A DNA stretch of 64,000 bases from Diadophis punctatus similis (Eukaryota; Chordata; Lepidosauria; Squamata; Dipsadidae): positions 12,446,919-12,510,918 of the forward strand of contig JALIGW010000010.1 of the NCBI GenBank assembly GCA_023053685.1. The letters are read 5' to 3'. Below are positions 47,968 to 59,349 of this stretch, piece by piece. The position numbers and the translations under genes were made by a program. Below the pieces are notes generated by a model that did not search any database, was not told where the DNA came from, and was given only the letters and a program-made list of their open reading frames with translations. How positions within the stretch are numbered: the first letter of the stretch is position 1; each line of letters begins with the position of its first letter.

Positions 47968-48003
47968 TAGACAGACAGACAGACAGACAGACACACACAC
48001 ACA
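47968..48003. repeat. ACAG/CA microsatellite
   Basis: Five or six ACAG units followed by six CA units. Confidence 0.95.
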
Positions 48004-50410
48004 TCAATGGATTGTAAACATGAAATGTGGGATATATTAGTCTACTAATATGTATGATAGAAGATAGCTCAATAGTTGTGGGTATGCATATCTTTATTCC
48101 CAAGAGAATGGGTCTTCGCTCACCCTCAAGCTTTTTCAAGGAGCTCTAGCCATCTTAAAGCAATCCTTGAGCAGCCAGGGGACATTTGCAGAGTGTGATA
48201 GGCCATAGGTATACTTAGGTGGACAAATGATGTTTGTCATAATGTCACTATTCTATTCCATGACATACAAACTTGTGACCAACAAAAATGAAAAGACAAA
48301 GTTTGCATTGTGATATCACTATGCATATGATATTTTCGTCATTATGGCTAGCTGCAGGTTTCTATAGGACAGGCTTGGAGTTTGGCTATTATTCTCAACT
48401 TTTATGTAGAAAGAGGAATCAGATGGAGAATAGAACTCTTCCCGGTCCTGTTTGCTGTTTTCTTAGTGATACAGATAAGGGGTAGATAGAATGCTTATTA
48501 AATCTGTTAATGAGACAAGGTCATTTTGCAATTAAGTGCAAAAGAAAATAATATAAAATAGGGACATCTGATGTGGTAGCAGTACATGTGAAAACAATGT
48601 AGGTTTCTAAATTAAATTGAATTTGGCATTGCAATGATCTACAGCTATATATTCTATCTTGCCATTTCTTAACACAGTCTTGCAACTTCTTATGACAACT
48701 ATGACCTGCTCCGGTCACACTTGGAGTACAGCATCTAGTTCTACATATGGTTTATCATTGTTCAACTAAAGCACATCTATGGAAGAACAAGGACAACACA
48801 CAAGCTGTTACCAAATCCTCTGAATAACAGTGAAAAAGCTGGATGTACTGGATTTGGAAGAATGGTAATAGCATTCAACTATTAGGAAAACTGCCTTTAA
48901 AACACAGCAAAGTTGTCCTCTATTGTTCTAGAAAGCAGAACTAGAATCAATGGATATGAGATTCAAGGAACAAAATTTCTGCTAAATAAGAAGACATGAA
49001 CAGCGAGAGCTGTTTAGCAGTAGAGTAGAAAGCTTATAAAGTTGGTGGTCTATCTTTCATTAGAAGATGTAAGCAGAGACAGGACATCTATCTGTTAAGG
49101 ATGCTATAAAGCACCTTACATCAAACAGAAATTAGATTATCTCAAATCCATTTCTGCTCTATTATTTCAGGAATACTTTATCTCATTTTTGCCATAGTTC
49201 CTCAAGTTCATAAAAATCTCAGTTATTATCTATTTTTCTTTCTTCTTTCTAAATTAAAATGTTTTCAATACAAATTCTTTAAATGAAGAAGGGAGAAATC
49301 CCCTGGGCTTGAAGATTAAAAGAAACTAGCTGCAGCATGTTCTTACATTTCTTCAACAATATGCCTATGATGATTGATCCAGCTGTAACAATAATCATAT
49401 ACTTATAGATTCACTTACTACCTTGTTAATACCTACAGTAGTTTCATCTCAAAAGCTTATGTCTTGAAAACTTTTATGATATTTCAGCCTTATACAACTG
49501 CAGCAATATAGTTTTAATGCATCTGAAGAGCCTAAGAAACTATCATTCATATAAAAATGACAAATTTGAGTCTTCAGTGAGAAAATCAGCCAAAAAGCCA
49601 CTAGAAGTAAAGTAGAATTAAAGACTGCACACCTTTGCACAATCACTTGACAATAAATATCTAGCTAGATGACAACGCTTAGTCAATTTTGGTTTGAAAA
49701 GCAGAGCAGATTCAGAAGTTGTTAATATTTGGATGGAAGACAAAGAAATACCAAAATAACAGGCTAGAGTTGGAAAAAAATGTCAGAAGAAATAATGGAA
49801 AATGAAAAACCACTTCCTTATTATTGTCATTAAAACTTCAGATATGTTATGTAATTCCCAAAGGCTGATCTCTCAGTGGCTTTACCTTGAAAGTAAGCAC
49901 CACCAATGTCAGTAAGAATTACTGTAGGCCCACATAAACATTCATGGAGCATCACTGAAAAGGTTTGAGAAATTTTAGAAATTGGGCTTATGTCACAGAA
50001 ATTCCTAAATTCCAAAAAAACCCACCTATTTTTTTAAAAAAGATTTCAATGGAACTTTCTGAGAAGCAAACCTCCATGAAACCATTGCAGTGTATTATTC
50101 TTCAGTAGCACTAAATGAGATTACAACTGAGACAGTAAAACTGTTTATGCTTTCAATAGAGATATAAGCAATAAGGCTTGAACCACAGCCACTTTATTTA
50201 TCCTGAATTCAGAGTAAAAATATTTATTTTCCAGACCCAGCTGCTGTTGTTCCGCTGCTTTCTTCCTTTTTAGGAGATTCAGCTTATGCCCACCACCACC
50301 GCCTAAATCTTCCATTCACTTCTACCAACTATCTCTCTATCCTTTGCTGGCAGTCCTCCGGTTTGAGACTCCTCCGCCGCCACTCATCCCACATCCCGAG
50401 GCACGCTAAC
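48004..50410. other. POLA1: POLA1 intron 1, main part: no recognised feature
   Basis: AT-rich sequence of 2.4 kb without recognised repeats. The last 150 bp before exon 1 become CpG-containing, as expected near a promoter. Confidence 0.45.
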
Positions 50411-50453
50411 CTCCATTGTAATCGTCGTTATGTAGACGCTCGCTCAGCTCCAT
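50411..50453 (-). CDS. POLA1: POLA1 coding exon 1 (start codon)
   Basis: 43 nt of coding sequence: MELSERLHNDDYNG plus one base of the next codon. Donor GGAG|GTTAGC. The ATG at 50453-50451 was chosen because it opens the frame that joins exon 2 in phase 1 and lies just downstream of the CpG-rich promoter. The first 14 residues differ from mammals (which start MAPVHGDDSLSD), so identity rests on position and phase. Confidence 0.8.
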
Positions 50454-50720
50454 AATGAAGGGGGTGTTCGGTAAAAGCGCGGCTCGCAGCTCCCTCCCAA
50501 ACCAGATCTTAACTTCACGCTCTCGCGCCAAAGCGCCTGAAAGTGGCGCGAGAAAAGAAACCCAAGTGCCCCGGCTGCCTGAACAGCCAATTAGAAGCCA
50601 GCTGACGATATCCGTCTTTCCTATTCCGCTTCAGGGTGGGAACAGGAAGAGGGAGTGTGAGCAAGCCGCTGTTTCTGGAGAAAGGAAAGCGGGCGCGCGA
50701 ATATTACGGGAAACTATCGG
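50454..50720 (-). promoter_or_regulatory. POLA1: POLA1 promoter with E2F-type sites
   Basis: TATA-less and CpG-containing. On minus, TTTGGCGC (50525-50532) fits the E2F consensus TTTSSCGC, about 72 bp upstream of the start codon. It sits in a perfect palindrome TCTCGCGCC (50521-50529) / GGCGCGAGA (50545-50553). A CCAAT box lies at 50587-50591 and a second E2F-like TTCGCGCGCCC (minus) near 50691-50701. POLA1 is a known E2F target induced at the G1/S transition, so these sites fit. Confidence 0.7.
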
Positions 50721-51644
50721 TTTTTTTCTATATAATTTCCTATATTCCTGATGTCTTGGAAAAATGACACGGATAGCTGAGGAGGAGGAATAAAGGAATG
50801 AAGCTTCTGATTTGCCATAAACCATTAGAAGAAGAGTTTATCTAAAAGGGAGCAGGGGCAATGACATTGACATACGAATTGTTCATTTTCTGGCATGGAA
50901 TCTGAATTTAAATATGTTGTTCAGAAGCAATACTGCAAATCATAAAATTGTGTCCTTACTACTCTCGGTCTGCTCTTTTAAATTGTCCACCATCCACCCA
51001 CTCGCGGGCTAAATTTCGCGTCTCTTAATGCTAAAAGGAAGGTGCGAGATTTGTAAATACATTTATTGCCTATTATACATCTCTGATCTTTCACTCTCTT
51101 AATCATTTAAAATGTGCATGTGAAATTTAAATTTACAATTTTTCACTGCTGTCATTTGTAAAAATTTGACTTTTACATTAGTTTGAATTTAATTTACAGT
51201 GCATTTTATATACTGTAAGTGTAAGCTGTTCCAAAGAATTCAGTACAGCTTTATAAAATAAATCACATAGTGTTTAATACACACCCCATCAGTCTCTCTG
51301 CTATATGGTTATTGTATATATTTGCTATTATTAATTATTACAGTTCTGTTATTGAATTAGCTTCACTTATATAATGAGGCATTAAGGCAAAGTATTGACA
51401 CACACAAATCAGATCACTATTTAATTACACAGACTAAACTGACACTATGGAACCATTTTGGCTTTCTAGTCAGCCCTTAAACTTATGAACAATCTGTGCA
51501 TTGCCATTAATGTTTCATTTCAATCAAAGTAAACGTATATTGGCACAACATATCTAACAATAGTTTGCTCAACTAGTTTAATTTTCTGAATTTACATAAT
51601 AAATTAAGACAAACAGCACACTGGCTGGATTTAGCACAATGATC
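50721..51644. other. Upstream of POLA1: no recognised feature
   Basis: AT-rich intergenic sequence. Confidence 0.45.
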
Positions 51645-51753
51645 CAGGGGTCTCCAACCTTGGCAACTTTAAGACTTGTGGACTTCAACTCCCAGAATTC
51701 GTCTGGGAGTTGAAGTCCACAAGTCTTAAAGTTGCCAAAGTTGGAGACCCCTG
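51645..51753. mobile_element. 109-bp palindromic hAT miniature element
   Basis: Reads CAGGGGTCTCCAACCTTGGC, then AACTTTAAGACTTGTGGACT and TCAACTCCCAGAATTC, followed by the inverted complement, ending GGAGACCCCTG. It is almost a perfect palindrome and could fold into a long hairpin. No clear 8-bp target duplication. Its core is the building block of the satellite at 1015-3160. Confidence 0.88.
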
Positions 51754-51802
51754 TGACCTAGACCTACATGTGGATGGATGGCTTGTGGTTCAGCGTTTAG
51801 TA

Positions 51803-53281
51803 TAAGGCCGTGATGGCGAACCTATGGCACGGGTGCCACAAGTGGCACGCGGAGCCATATCGGTGGGCACGCGAGCTCAGGTCCGGCGTGCATATGTGCA
51901 CCAGCTGGTTGATTTTCGGGCCTTCTGGGCCCACTGGGAGTCGGGAAACAGGCTGTTTCCAGCCTCCAGAGGGGGTGGGGAAGGCCGTTTTCGCCCTCCC
52001 CAGGCTCCTAGAAAGGCTCTGGAGCCTGGGGAGAGCGAAAAATGGACGTGCCATTGCATGCTGGGAGCAGGGGGGGTCATGCGTGCATGTGCGGGGGTGC
52101 ATGGAATTATGAGTGTGGGCACGCGCGCACGTGATCCCCCGCATTCCCCCCCCCTTTTGGCACACGAACCAAAAAAGGTTCGCCATCACTGGTATAAGGT
52201 GACCAGATTTTATTTTTTGTAAAGTGGGACACCATTGATGGGGGGTTTTTCCTAGGGGAGCAAGACGGGAGGGGTCCGTCTCTCTTATCCTGCAGCTTTG
52301 TGCAACCCCCACAAACACCCCCCTTCATCGCAGCCAGGGGTGGGTTCCTACTGGCGCAGGCTTACCTGTGTGAAATCCTGTCAGTTCGGCCGGGCCAGTC
52401 ATTCGGCGTAGAGCCGATGGAACTGGCGGCGGTCGCGGCGCGGGGCTTCTCCCGCCCGCTTCCCCCGCCCGGCTGGACGCTGCCATTCAGGTTATTTTGT
52501 CCTCTGTGCATGCACAGAACAAGATCGGGACGCGAAGGAGCTGCGAGGAGGGTCTTCCGAGCTCGCCCAGCTCCCCCTCAAGCTCCGCTCCCCCACCACC
52601 CCTGCTGCCAGCCCAAGTGGACTTTTAACCCCTGGATTAACTCCCCACACCCCCACCTTGGAGCCCGTCCGCACCCCGGTTCCTCCTCCTCTCCGGCAGC
52701 CCCTACAGGGTGAACCGGCAGGCAGGAGAAGAGCCGGACCGGCTGGGCGCCCGGAGGAGCCGGCAGCGAGCGGGTTAAGCGGCTTCCCGCCCCGAGAGGC
52801 TGGCTCCGGGGAAGTCTCCGAGCAGCAGCCGCTGCTCACTCCGGGCTCAGCCGGGCGGCGAGCGGAGGGATGGAAGCCAGGCAAGATGCCCCGCCGGCAG
52901 CATGAGCGGCTGCTCCGCATCCCCTTCAGAGCCCGGGGCTTCTCGGGGCGGTGGAGTTTGAGGGGGAGCTGGGCGAGCTCGGAAGACCCTCCTCGCAGCT
53001 CCTTCGCGTCCCGACGATCTTGTTCTGCACATGCGCAGAGGACAAAATAACCCGAATGGCGGCGTCCAGCCGGGCAGGGGAAGCGGGCGGGAGAAGCCCC
53101 GTGCCGCGACCGCCGCCAGTTCCATCGGCTCTACGCCGAACGACTGGCCCGGCCGAACCGGCAGGATTGCAGGGCAAATCCAAATTTAAAAAGCGGGACT
53201 TTTTTGAAATGCCGCGGGACGCGGGACAAATTATTAAAAAGCGGGACTGTCCCGCCAAAAGCGGGACGTCTGGTCACCTTA
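51803..53281. mobile_element. hAT-like element (TAAGGTGACCAGA ends) interrupted by another hAT
   Basis: Ends TAAGG|TGACCAGA and TCTGGTCACCTTA, with the 8-bp duplication GTTTAGTA at 51795-51802 and 53282-53289. The left tip (51803-51807) is separated from the rest (52200 on) by the insertion at 51808-52191. The interior holds an inverted repeat (about 52372-52585 against 52955-53170, for instance AGGAGCTGCGAGGAGGGTCT and its complement) around a GC-rich centre, and GCGGGAC repeats near the right end. Confidence 0.87.
51808..52191. mobile_element. hAT miniature element (TGATGGCGAACC family), copy 3
   Basis: Ends CCGTGATGGCGAACC and GGTTCGCCATCACTG with a perfect 8-bp duplication GTATAAGG (51800-51807 and 52192-52199). 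Inserted five bases from the left tip of another hAT element, so it is the younger of the two. Confidence 0.92.
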
Positions 53282-53400
53282 GTTTAGTAGGAACACAGGT
53301 AGCTTGTTCATTACCAGGAATGAGTTGTTTTATATTCCATTATGGATAGGCTTGCCCTATGCATGCCTTACCAAGCTTGTTAAAACATCTCACCAAAGAT

Positions 53401-53487
<87 letters not shown>

Positions 53488-53651
53488 TTAGTTCTTATAT
53501 GCCACCCTACTCCCGAGGGACTCAGGGCGGCGTACAGCAAATATACAAGAACACCAGAATAAACATTAATTAAAACCAAATACAAAAATTAAAAATTTAA
53601 TATTTAAGAACATCCATCAACCAGACATACCCAGGGGAGAGCTCAGATGGA

Positions 53652-56600
53652 TTAATCTCTACCCCCTGGCTGCAGGAAAAGCCATGTCTTGACGGCTTTT
53701 CGGAAGGCCAGCAGGGTGGGGATGGTTCGGGTCTCTGGGGGAAGTTGGTTCCAGAGCGCGGGGCCCCCCTCAGAGAAGGCTCTCCCCCTAGGGCCCGCCA
53801 GCCGGCATTGTTTGGCTGACGGGACCTGGAGGAGGCCAACTCTGTGGGCCCTAACCGGTCGAAGGGAAGTATGAGGCAGAATGCGGTCCCGGAGATAGCC
53901 TGGTCCTAAGCCATGAAGGGCTTTAAAGATGATGATCAACACCTTGAATTGTACCCGGAGACCGATGGGCAACCAATGCAGCTGGCGGAGTATAGGTGTC
54001 ACGTGGGTGTACCTTGGCACACCCACCACAGCATGCGCAGCCGCATTTTGCACCAACTGAAGTCTCCGAATACTCTTCAAGGGTAGCCCCATGTAGAACG
54101 CGTTGCAGTAGTCCAAACGGGAGGTGACAAGGGCATGAGTGACCGTGAGTAGAGCCTCCTTCTCCAAGTATGGCCGCAACTGGTGCACCAGGCGAACCTG
54201 TGCAAAGGCCCCCCTAGCCACAGCCGTAAGATGATGATCCAATTTTAGCTGTGGGTCTAGGAGGACCCCCAAATTGCGGACCTGATCCGAGGGAGCTAAT
54301 TTCGCTCCCTCGAGAACCAAGGAGGGACAATTGTCATGGTCCTTAGGAGGCAATATCCAAAGCCACTCATTCTTGTTGGGGTTGAGTCTGAGTCTATTCC
54401 TCCCCATCCAGGTCCTAACGTCGTCCAGGCACTGGCACATTACATCAACTGCCTCACTGAATTGAGACGGAGTGGTGATGTACAGCTGGGTGGCGTCAGC
54501 GTACTGGTGGAAACACACCCCGTGTCTGCAGATGATCTCCCCCAGCGGTTTCATGTAAATGTTAAACAGGATAGCGAGAGGACCGAACCCTGAGGCACCC
54601 CACATAACAAGGGCCTAGGGGACGATCTCTGCCCTCCTGTTAACACCGACTGCATCCTATCGGCGAGATAAGAGGAGAACCACCGCAAAACGGTGCCTCC
54701 CACTCCCAACTCGCCGAGACGATGCAGAAGGATACCATGGTCGATGGTATCGAAAGCCGCTGAGAGGTCAAGTAGCACCAGGATGGAGGAATTCCCCCCA
54801 TCCCGGGCTCGCCAGAGATCATCCATCAGAGCGACCAAGGCAGTTTCTGTAGTGTAGCCGCGCCTGAAACCTGACTGATAGGTATCTAGATGATCTGTTT
54901 CCTCCAATAGCCGCAGAAGCTGAGCAGCCACCACCTTCTCCACAACTTTCCCTAAAAAACGTAAGTTGGAGACCGGACGATAGTTCTTCAAGTCAGCTGG
55001 ATCCAGGGAAGGCTTCTTCAGGAGGGGTCTCACCACCGCAACTTTTAACGGCTGCGGTACGGATCCCTCCCTCAAAGAAGCAATGACCACCGCCTGGATC
55101 AAGCCGCGTGCCACCTCCCTGCTGGCCGAAACCAACCAGGAGGGGCATGGGTCCAATAAACAGGTGGAAGCACCCATCGCCCCCACGGCTATGTCCACAT
55201 CTTCGGGAGAAACAGGCTCAAACTCCTCCCACAACGGTGGACTAAGACTTGCCCCTGTCAACTCCATGGACTCTGCCCAGCCGGAGTCCAGGTTCGACCG
55301 GATCTGAGCGACTTTATCCGACAGAAACTCTGCGAATTCCTCAGCTCTACCTTGCAAGTGTTCCTCGCTCCCCCCTTTGGCAAGGAGGGACCGAGTCACC
55401 CTAAACAAGGCGGCTGGGCGAGAATCTGCGGACGCAATAAGAGCGGAAAAATAAGTTCGTTTTGCCGCCCCTATCGCCACTAAATAAGACTTGATGTAGA
55501 TTCTTAATAGTGTTCGATCAGACTCGGTTTTGCTGGCCCTCCAGCGGCGCTCCAGACGTCTCTTCTGGCGTTTCATCTCCCGGAGCTCCTCGGTGAACCA
55601 GGGAGCTTTCCGGGATCCACTGCCACGGAGAGGTCGCAAAGGCGCAATTCGGTCTAATGCCCCTGATGCTGCGATGTTCCAAGCAGCCACCAGGGAATCA
55701 GCCGAATTGTGTACCAGGGTTTCAGGTATTTCCCCAAGTTCCCTCTGGAATCCTTCCGGCTCCATTAGGCGCCTGGGGCCGAACCACCTAGTCGGTCCCG
55801 CCTCCCTGCAGAGGAGGAATGGGGCTGCAAAGTCCAACCTCAGTAGGAAATGATCTGACCATGACAGTGGGGTGATGACTATGTCCGTTATCTTCAGATC
55901 ATCTCTCCACTGCCCCGAAAGAAACACTAGGTTGAGCGTGTGACCACCCTCATGAGTCGGACCCTGGATTACTTGGGTCAGGTCCATGGTTGTCATGGAA
56001 TCCATGAACTCCTGAGCTACCCCAGAGGTTTCGCCAGCAGAAGGCAAGTTGAAGTCCCCCAGCACCATAAGCCTAGGGAACTCAACTGCCAAGCCGGCTA
56101 CTGCCTCGAGCAGCTCAGGCAGGGCCTTACCTACGTAGCTGGGAGGCAGGTACGATAAGAAAAGGCCCACCTGCACCCCTGTCCAACTTCAGAAGGAGCG
56201 TCTCACACCCAACAATCTCCGGGGCAGGGATCCTACAAGGATACAGACTTCTGCGCGTTATTATTGCCACTCCTCCCCCCGCTTCCCTGGGGTCGGGAAT
56301 GATGCTGCACTGAGAACCTGTCTGGGCATATCTCGGAGAGAGCTATTCCCCCTTCCTGGCCCAGCCAGGTCTCAGTTATACAAACCAGGTCTGCCCCCTC
56401 CTCTGTGATTAAATCACGTATCAGGGGGGCTTTGTTGATGATTGACCTGGCGTTAAGCAGCAGCATCCTGAGCCCAGGGCCCTGAAAACCCTGGTTTCCA
56501 GGTACTCGGGTTGAGCAAGATGGAACCGGATCGGAGGGGCTGGAACAAGGGATCGCTTGTAAACAGCGAGGTCTTATTCCCCGAGAGCGGCCCACCCCTC

Positions 56601-56814
56601 TGCTCCCGCCATATCTGCCTCTTCCCATTATGACCGAGATGTTCCGGCTCTCGTCCCCTCCAGAGACCCCCTCCCCTCCCCTGCTGGTCCCCCTCCCTTC
56701 CTGCAGGCCATCCATACCATTCATACTGAGCTGGGTAAAAGATCCAGAACCCCCTCCACTTCTGTTTGCACACTCAGCGAAGGGGGGCCAAGCCTTGGTC
56801 CCCAACTCCCTCAT
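53652..56814 (-). pseudogene. L2 ORF2 (endonuclease and reverse transcriptase), broken
   Basis: 56814-56233 holds an N-terminal part and the start of the endonuclease (LLNARSIINKAPLIRDLITE, ITETWL). 56176-54551 holds more endonuclease (VLGDFNLPSAGETSG, SWSDHFLLR) and RT (SILVLLDLSAAFDTIDHGIL, CGVPQGSVL). 54605-53652 holds the RT end, where the active site reads QYADATQLYI: the second catalytic Asp of YADD is replaced by Ala. Two frameshifts join the three pieces. The intact-looking length suggests a fairly young but dead copy. Confidence 0.88.
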
Positions 56815-57959
56815 ACTATCTCCTCATATTTCATTCTACTCATTCATTACCCCAATCGTAGCACTCTCATTCATGCTAACACCCGCCACTTCCGGGGTAC
56901 AGTTAAAATAGATAGAATAATAATAGTAATAATAATAATGGAGCCTATAGGGGAGAGGAGGGTGCATACATATCACCTCCTGACCCATCCAGGATTAGAT
57001 CTTAGTCCTTGGATCTTATGTCCAGGTCCACCGTAGTCATTAAAAAAACGTCCAATTCCTCTGTAGTAGACCACTGTTCTCCCCCTGATAATGGTATCAG
57101 TGAGGCTCAAATCAGAAGTACCGCCTGGGAAGGTCCTTCTTCGAACACTCCGCAGTTTCCCCACTAAGGCCAAAGGTTTTGTTTTTGCTGTTCAAACACT
57201 CCCCCTGAGGCCCGAAGTGGCAGCCAGGGCCGCACCAATCAAAAGAGGCCACGTAGCCCCCAAGGACACAGCAGTGATGATGGTTTACACATGTGAGTAA
57301 AGCTGCAGTCGGGGGGGAGAAGTTATCCAAGGGAACAGCCAAAGAAATAGCCGAAAGGGTTGCAATGAAACTGTGATAACAGCAGCGATGATCGATGAGA
57401 GTCGCCACATTAGTAAGTGTAGATGAGGATGAAGATTAAAAACTGTCCGACACACGAGGGATCCTTTCTCCAGCCAGGTTGATTTCATCATTGGAGAAGC
57501 CACTACCCGGGAAAATAATGGCCGGAACATCAGTAAGCAGCAGTCACGATCTTAGCCGGAGCTGGAAATTCCCGGTCAGCTGCTTTTAATTAGGGCTTTT
57601 GGTTAACGTTTTTGGTAGCCAGCCATCTAAAAAGTTCAGCTAAAAGCTAAGAGGCACCAGTGATCAACTCTGGTCTCCGGAGAAAGCTGTTCCTAAGGGG
57701 CAGCTCGTTACGGTAATGGGCAAACCGCGGCATGAAGAGCAGCACACCCGCGGTAGAAGTCTTTCGGGAGGCACCCAGCCCCGATCTTAACGGCCGAGAG
57801 TCAACTCCAAGTCCTTGCTCATAAACACAACCAATCCATTCAGTAAAGTACCTGGGGTTGTCCAGCGACCCTTCCTTCTCCGGGTTGCCCCGATTCCCGG
57901 CGAGCTCCTGCAGCTGTGGACTCAAGCAAGCTCTACAATTTCACGGACGCCATTTTAAG

Positions 57960-58176
57960 GCCGATGGCGTCTCTCCGAGCCTGGCGATCACTTGCACCTC
58001 TTAATCCTCGTGTACGGGGGTTCCTTCGTCCAAGAGGACTGGCGGAGTCCTGAGATTTTCGGGTTTAAGGCTGACGGCATCTCTCCGAGCCTGGCGATCA
58101 CTTGCGCCTCTTAATCCTCATGTCCGGGGGTTCCTTCGTCCAAGAGGACTGGCGGAGTCCTGAGATTTTCGGGTTT
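57960..58176. repeat. Two tandem copies of an about 105-bp unit in the L2 5' region
   Basis: Each copy contains CTCTCCGAGCCTGGCGATCA, GGGGGTTCCTTCGTCCAAGA and GGACTGGCGGAGTCCTGAGA. Tandem 5' units often act as LINE promoters; that role is inferred. Confidence 0.88.
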
Positions 58177-58609
58177 TCTTCCGACCCGCAGTAGATGGAA
58201 TAAATTAGGTCGGGAATCTTTAAATCCTCAAAAAGGAGGACAGCGGTAATGGAGGGCAGTTCTCTTGCAACCTCTCCGCTTGGCTTCACCCCCTTGGTAA
58301 CAGAGGGCAGTTCTCTTGCAACCTCTCCGCTTGGTAATGGAGGGCAGTTCTCTTGGTAACGGAGGGTAGTTCTCTTGCAACCTCTCCGCTTGGCTCCACT
58401 CCCAGATACTGGGATTCTTACATCCAAAAATGTGTGCTTAAGAATTCAACTTCACACGTATGTATTACAGTAGTCTCTACATCCTATTATAATCACATTT
58501 TATTTTTTTAATTACTAGGATTATTTTCTAACAACTGTATAGAATTACGTTTTAATACATTTGCATTGAAATACAATGCTTTGTGCTACACAAAAATTGT
58601 AATTGCTTC

Positions 58610-58860
58610 AGTGGAATTTATTTATTTTGATCCCACTTTTATTATTTTCACAAATAACTCAAGACAGCAAACATATTCAACACACCTGCCTCCTTCTATT
58701 TTCCCCAGCACAACAACTCTATGAGGTGAGTTGGGCTGAGAGAATGATTAGCCCAAGGCTTTCTTGGCTTTCATGGCTAAGGCTGAAGTTGAGCTCACAA
58801 TCTCTTGCTTTCTAGCCTGGTGCCTTAACCACTATCAAACTGGCTTTCTTTAAAATTAAG
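58610..58860 (+). repeat. Squamate SINE-like repeat, copy 2
   Basis: Runs from TTTATTTATTTTGATCCCAC through CTCTATGAGGTGAGTTGGGC to TGCCTTAACCACTATCAAAC. The 3' half matches 40856-41057. Confidence 0.6.
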
Positions 58861-59333
58861 TATTTTATCCTAGTGTCTGGTCTTAAATATGTGCAAATCT
58901 AATTCCTAGACATTTCAAATAAGTATGTTAGACTTTCTGATGCACAGCTCCAGTGAAATCTGAGTGGATCTTTTTCATAATTTAGCAAGCCATAAAGTAG
59001 CATATAGACCTGAAAAAGAAAACCAATCAGCAATTTCAGTCATCTTATTGCAAATAGTCTTTATCTCCAGCAAGTTATGCTGACATGATCTTTAAACCTT
59101 ATTGAGACAGTCATAATGTACAACTTCGCAAAATCTTTGTCCATTTCTATAAAGTAGAAAAAATTATATTTGTTCAATTTGTAAATGAAAAGTGTGCAAG
59201 TTAAGGGATTTAAAGCACATTGGCAGCCATGGTAGGCCAGCAGAAATGCAAGACTGAAGACACTACATTAAATGCCTATCTATGTCATTGAAAGTTGAGT
59301 GTTCTATCATTTTTATGATGTAAATATAACTTT
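58861..59333. other. Intergenic sequence: no recognised feature
   Basis: AT-rich sequence before the ORF1-only L1 element. Confidence 0.45.
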
Positions 59334-59349
59334 ATCATACCAAATTATT

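Larger units (their letters stand above)
53402..58430 (-). mobile_element. L2-type LINE, nearly full length, inactive
   Basis: From 3' to 5': AAATA-type tail (53402-53488 on plus as TTTA repeats), 3' UTR, reverse transcriptase, endonuclease, then about 1.6 kb of GC-rich 5' region with tandem repeats (57960-58176 two copies of about 105 bp; 58246-58405 about four copies of a GAGGGCAGTTCTCTTG unit). About 5.0 kb, close to full length for the family. No target duplication could be recognised. Confidence 0.88.

Noticed and set aside
50455..50751. 98-codon plus-strand frame starting beside the POLA1 start codon
   Set aside because: Lies in the promoter, no similarity, probably a chance CpG-island frame.
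51645..51753. Perfect hairpin considered as a rho-independent type terminator or a microRNA precursor
   Set aside because: It is a complete miniature transposon with CAGGGG ends, and other copies of the core build the satellite; no evidence for small RNA.
53304..53573. LFIYLFIYLF membrane-like frame
   Set aside because: Translation of the TTTA-repeat tail of the L2 LINE.
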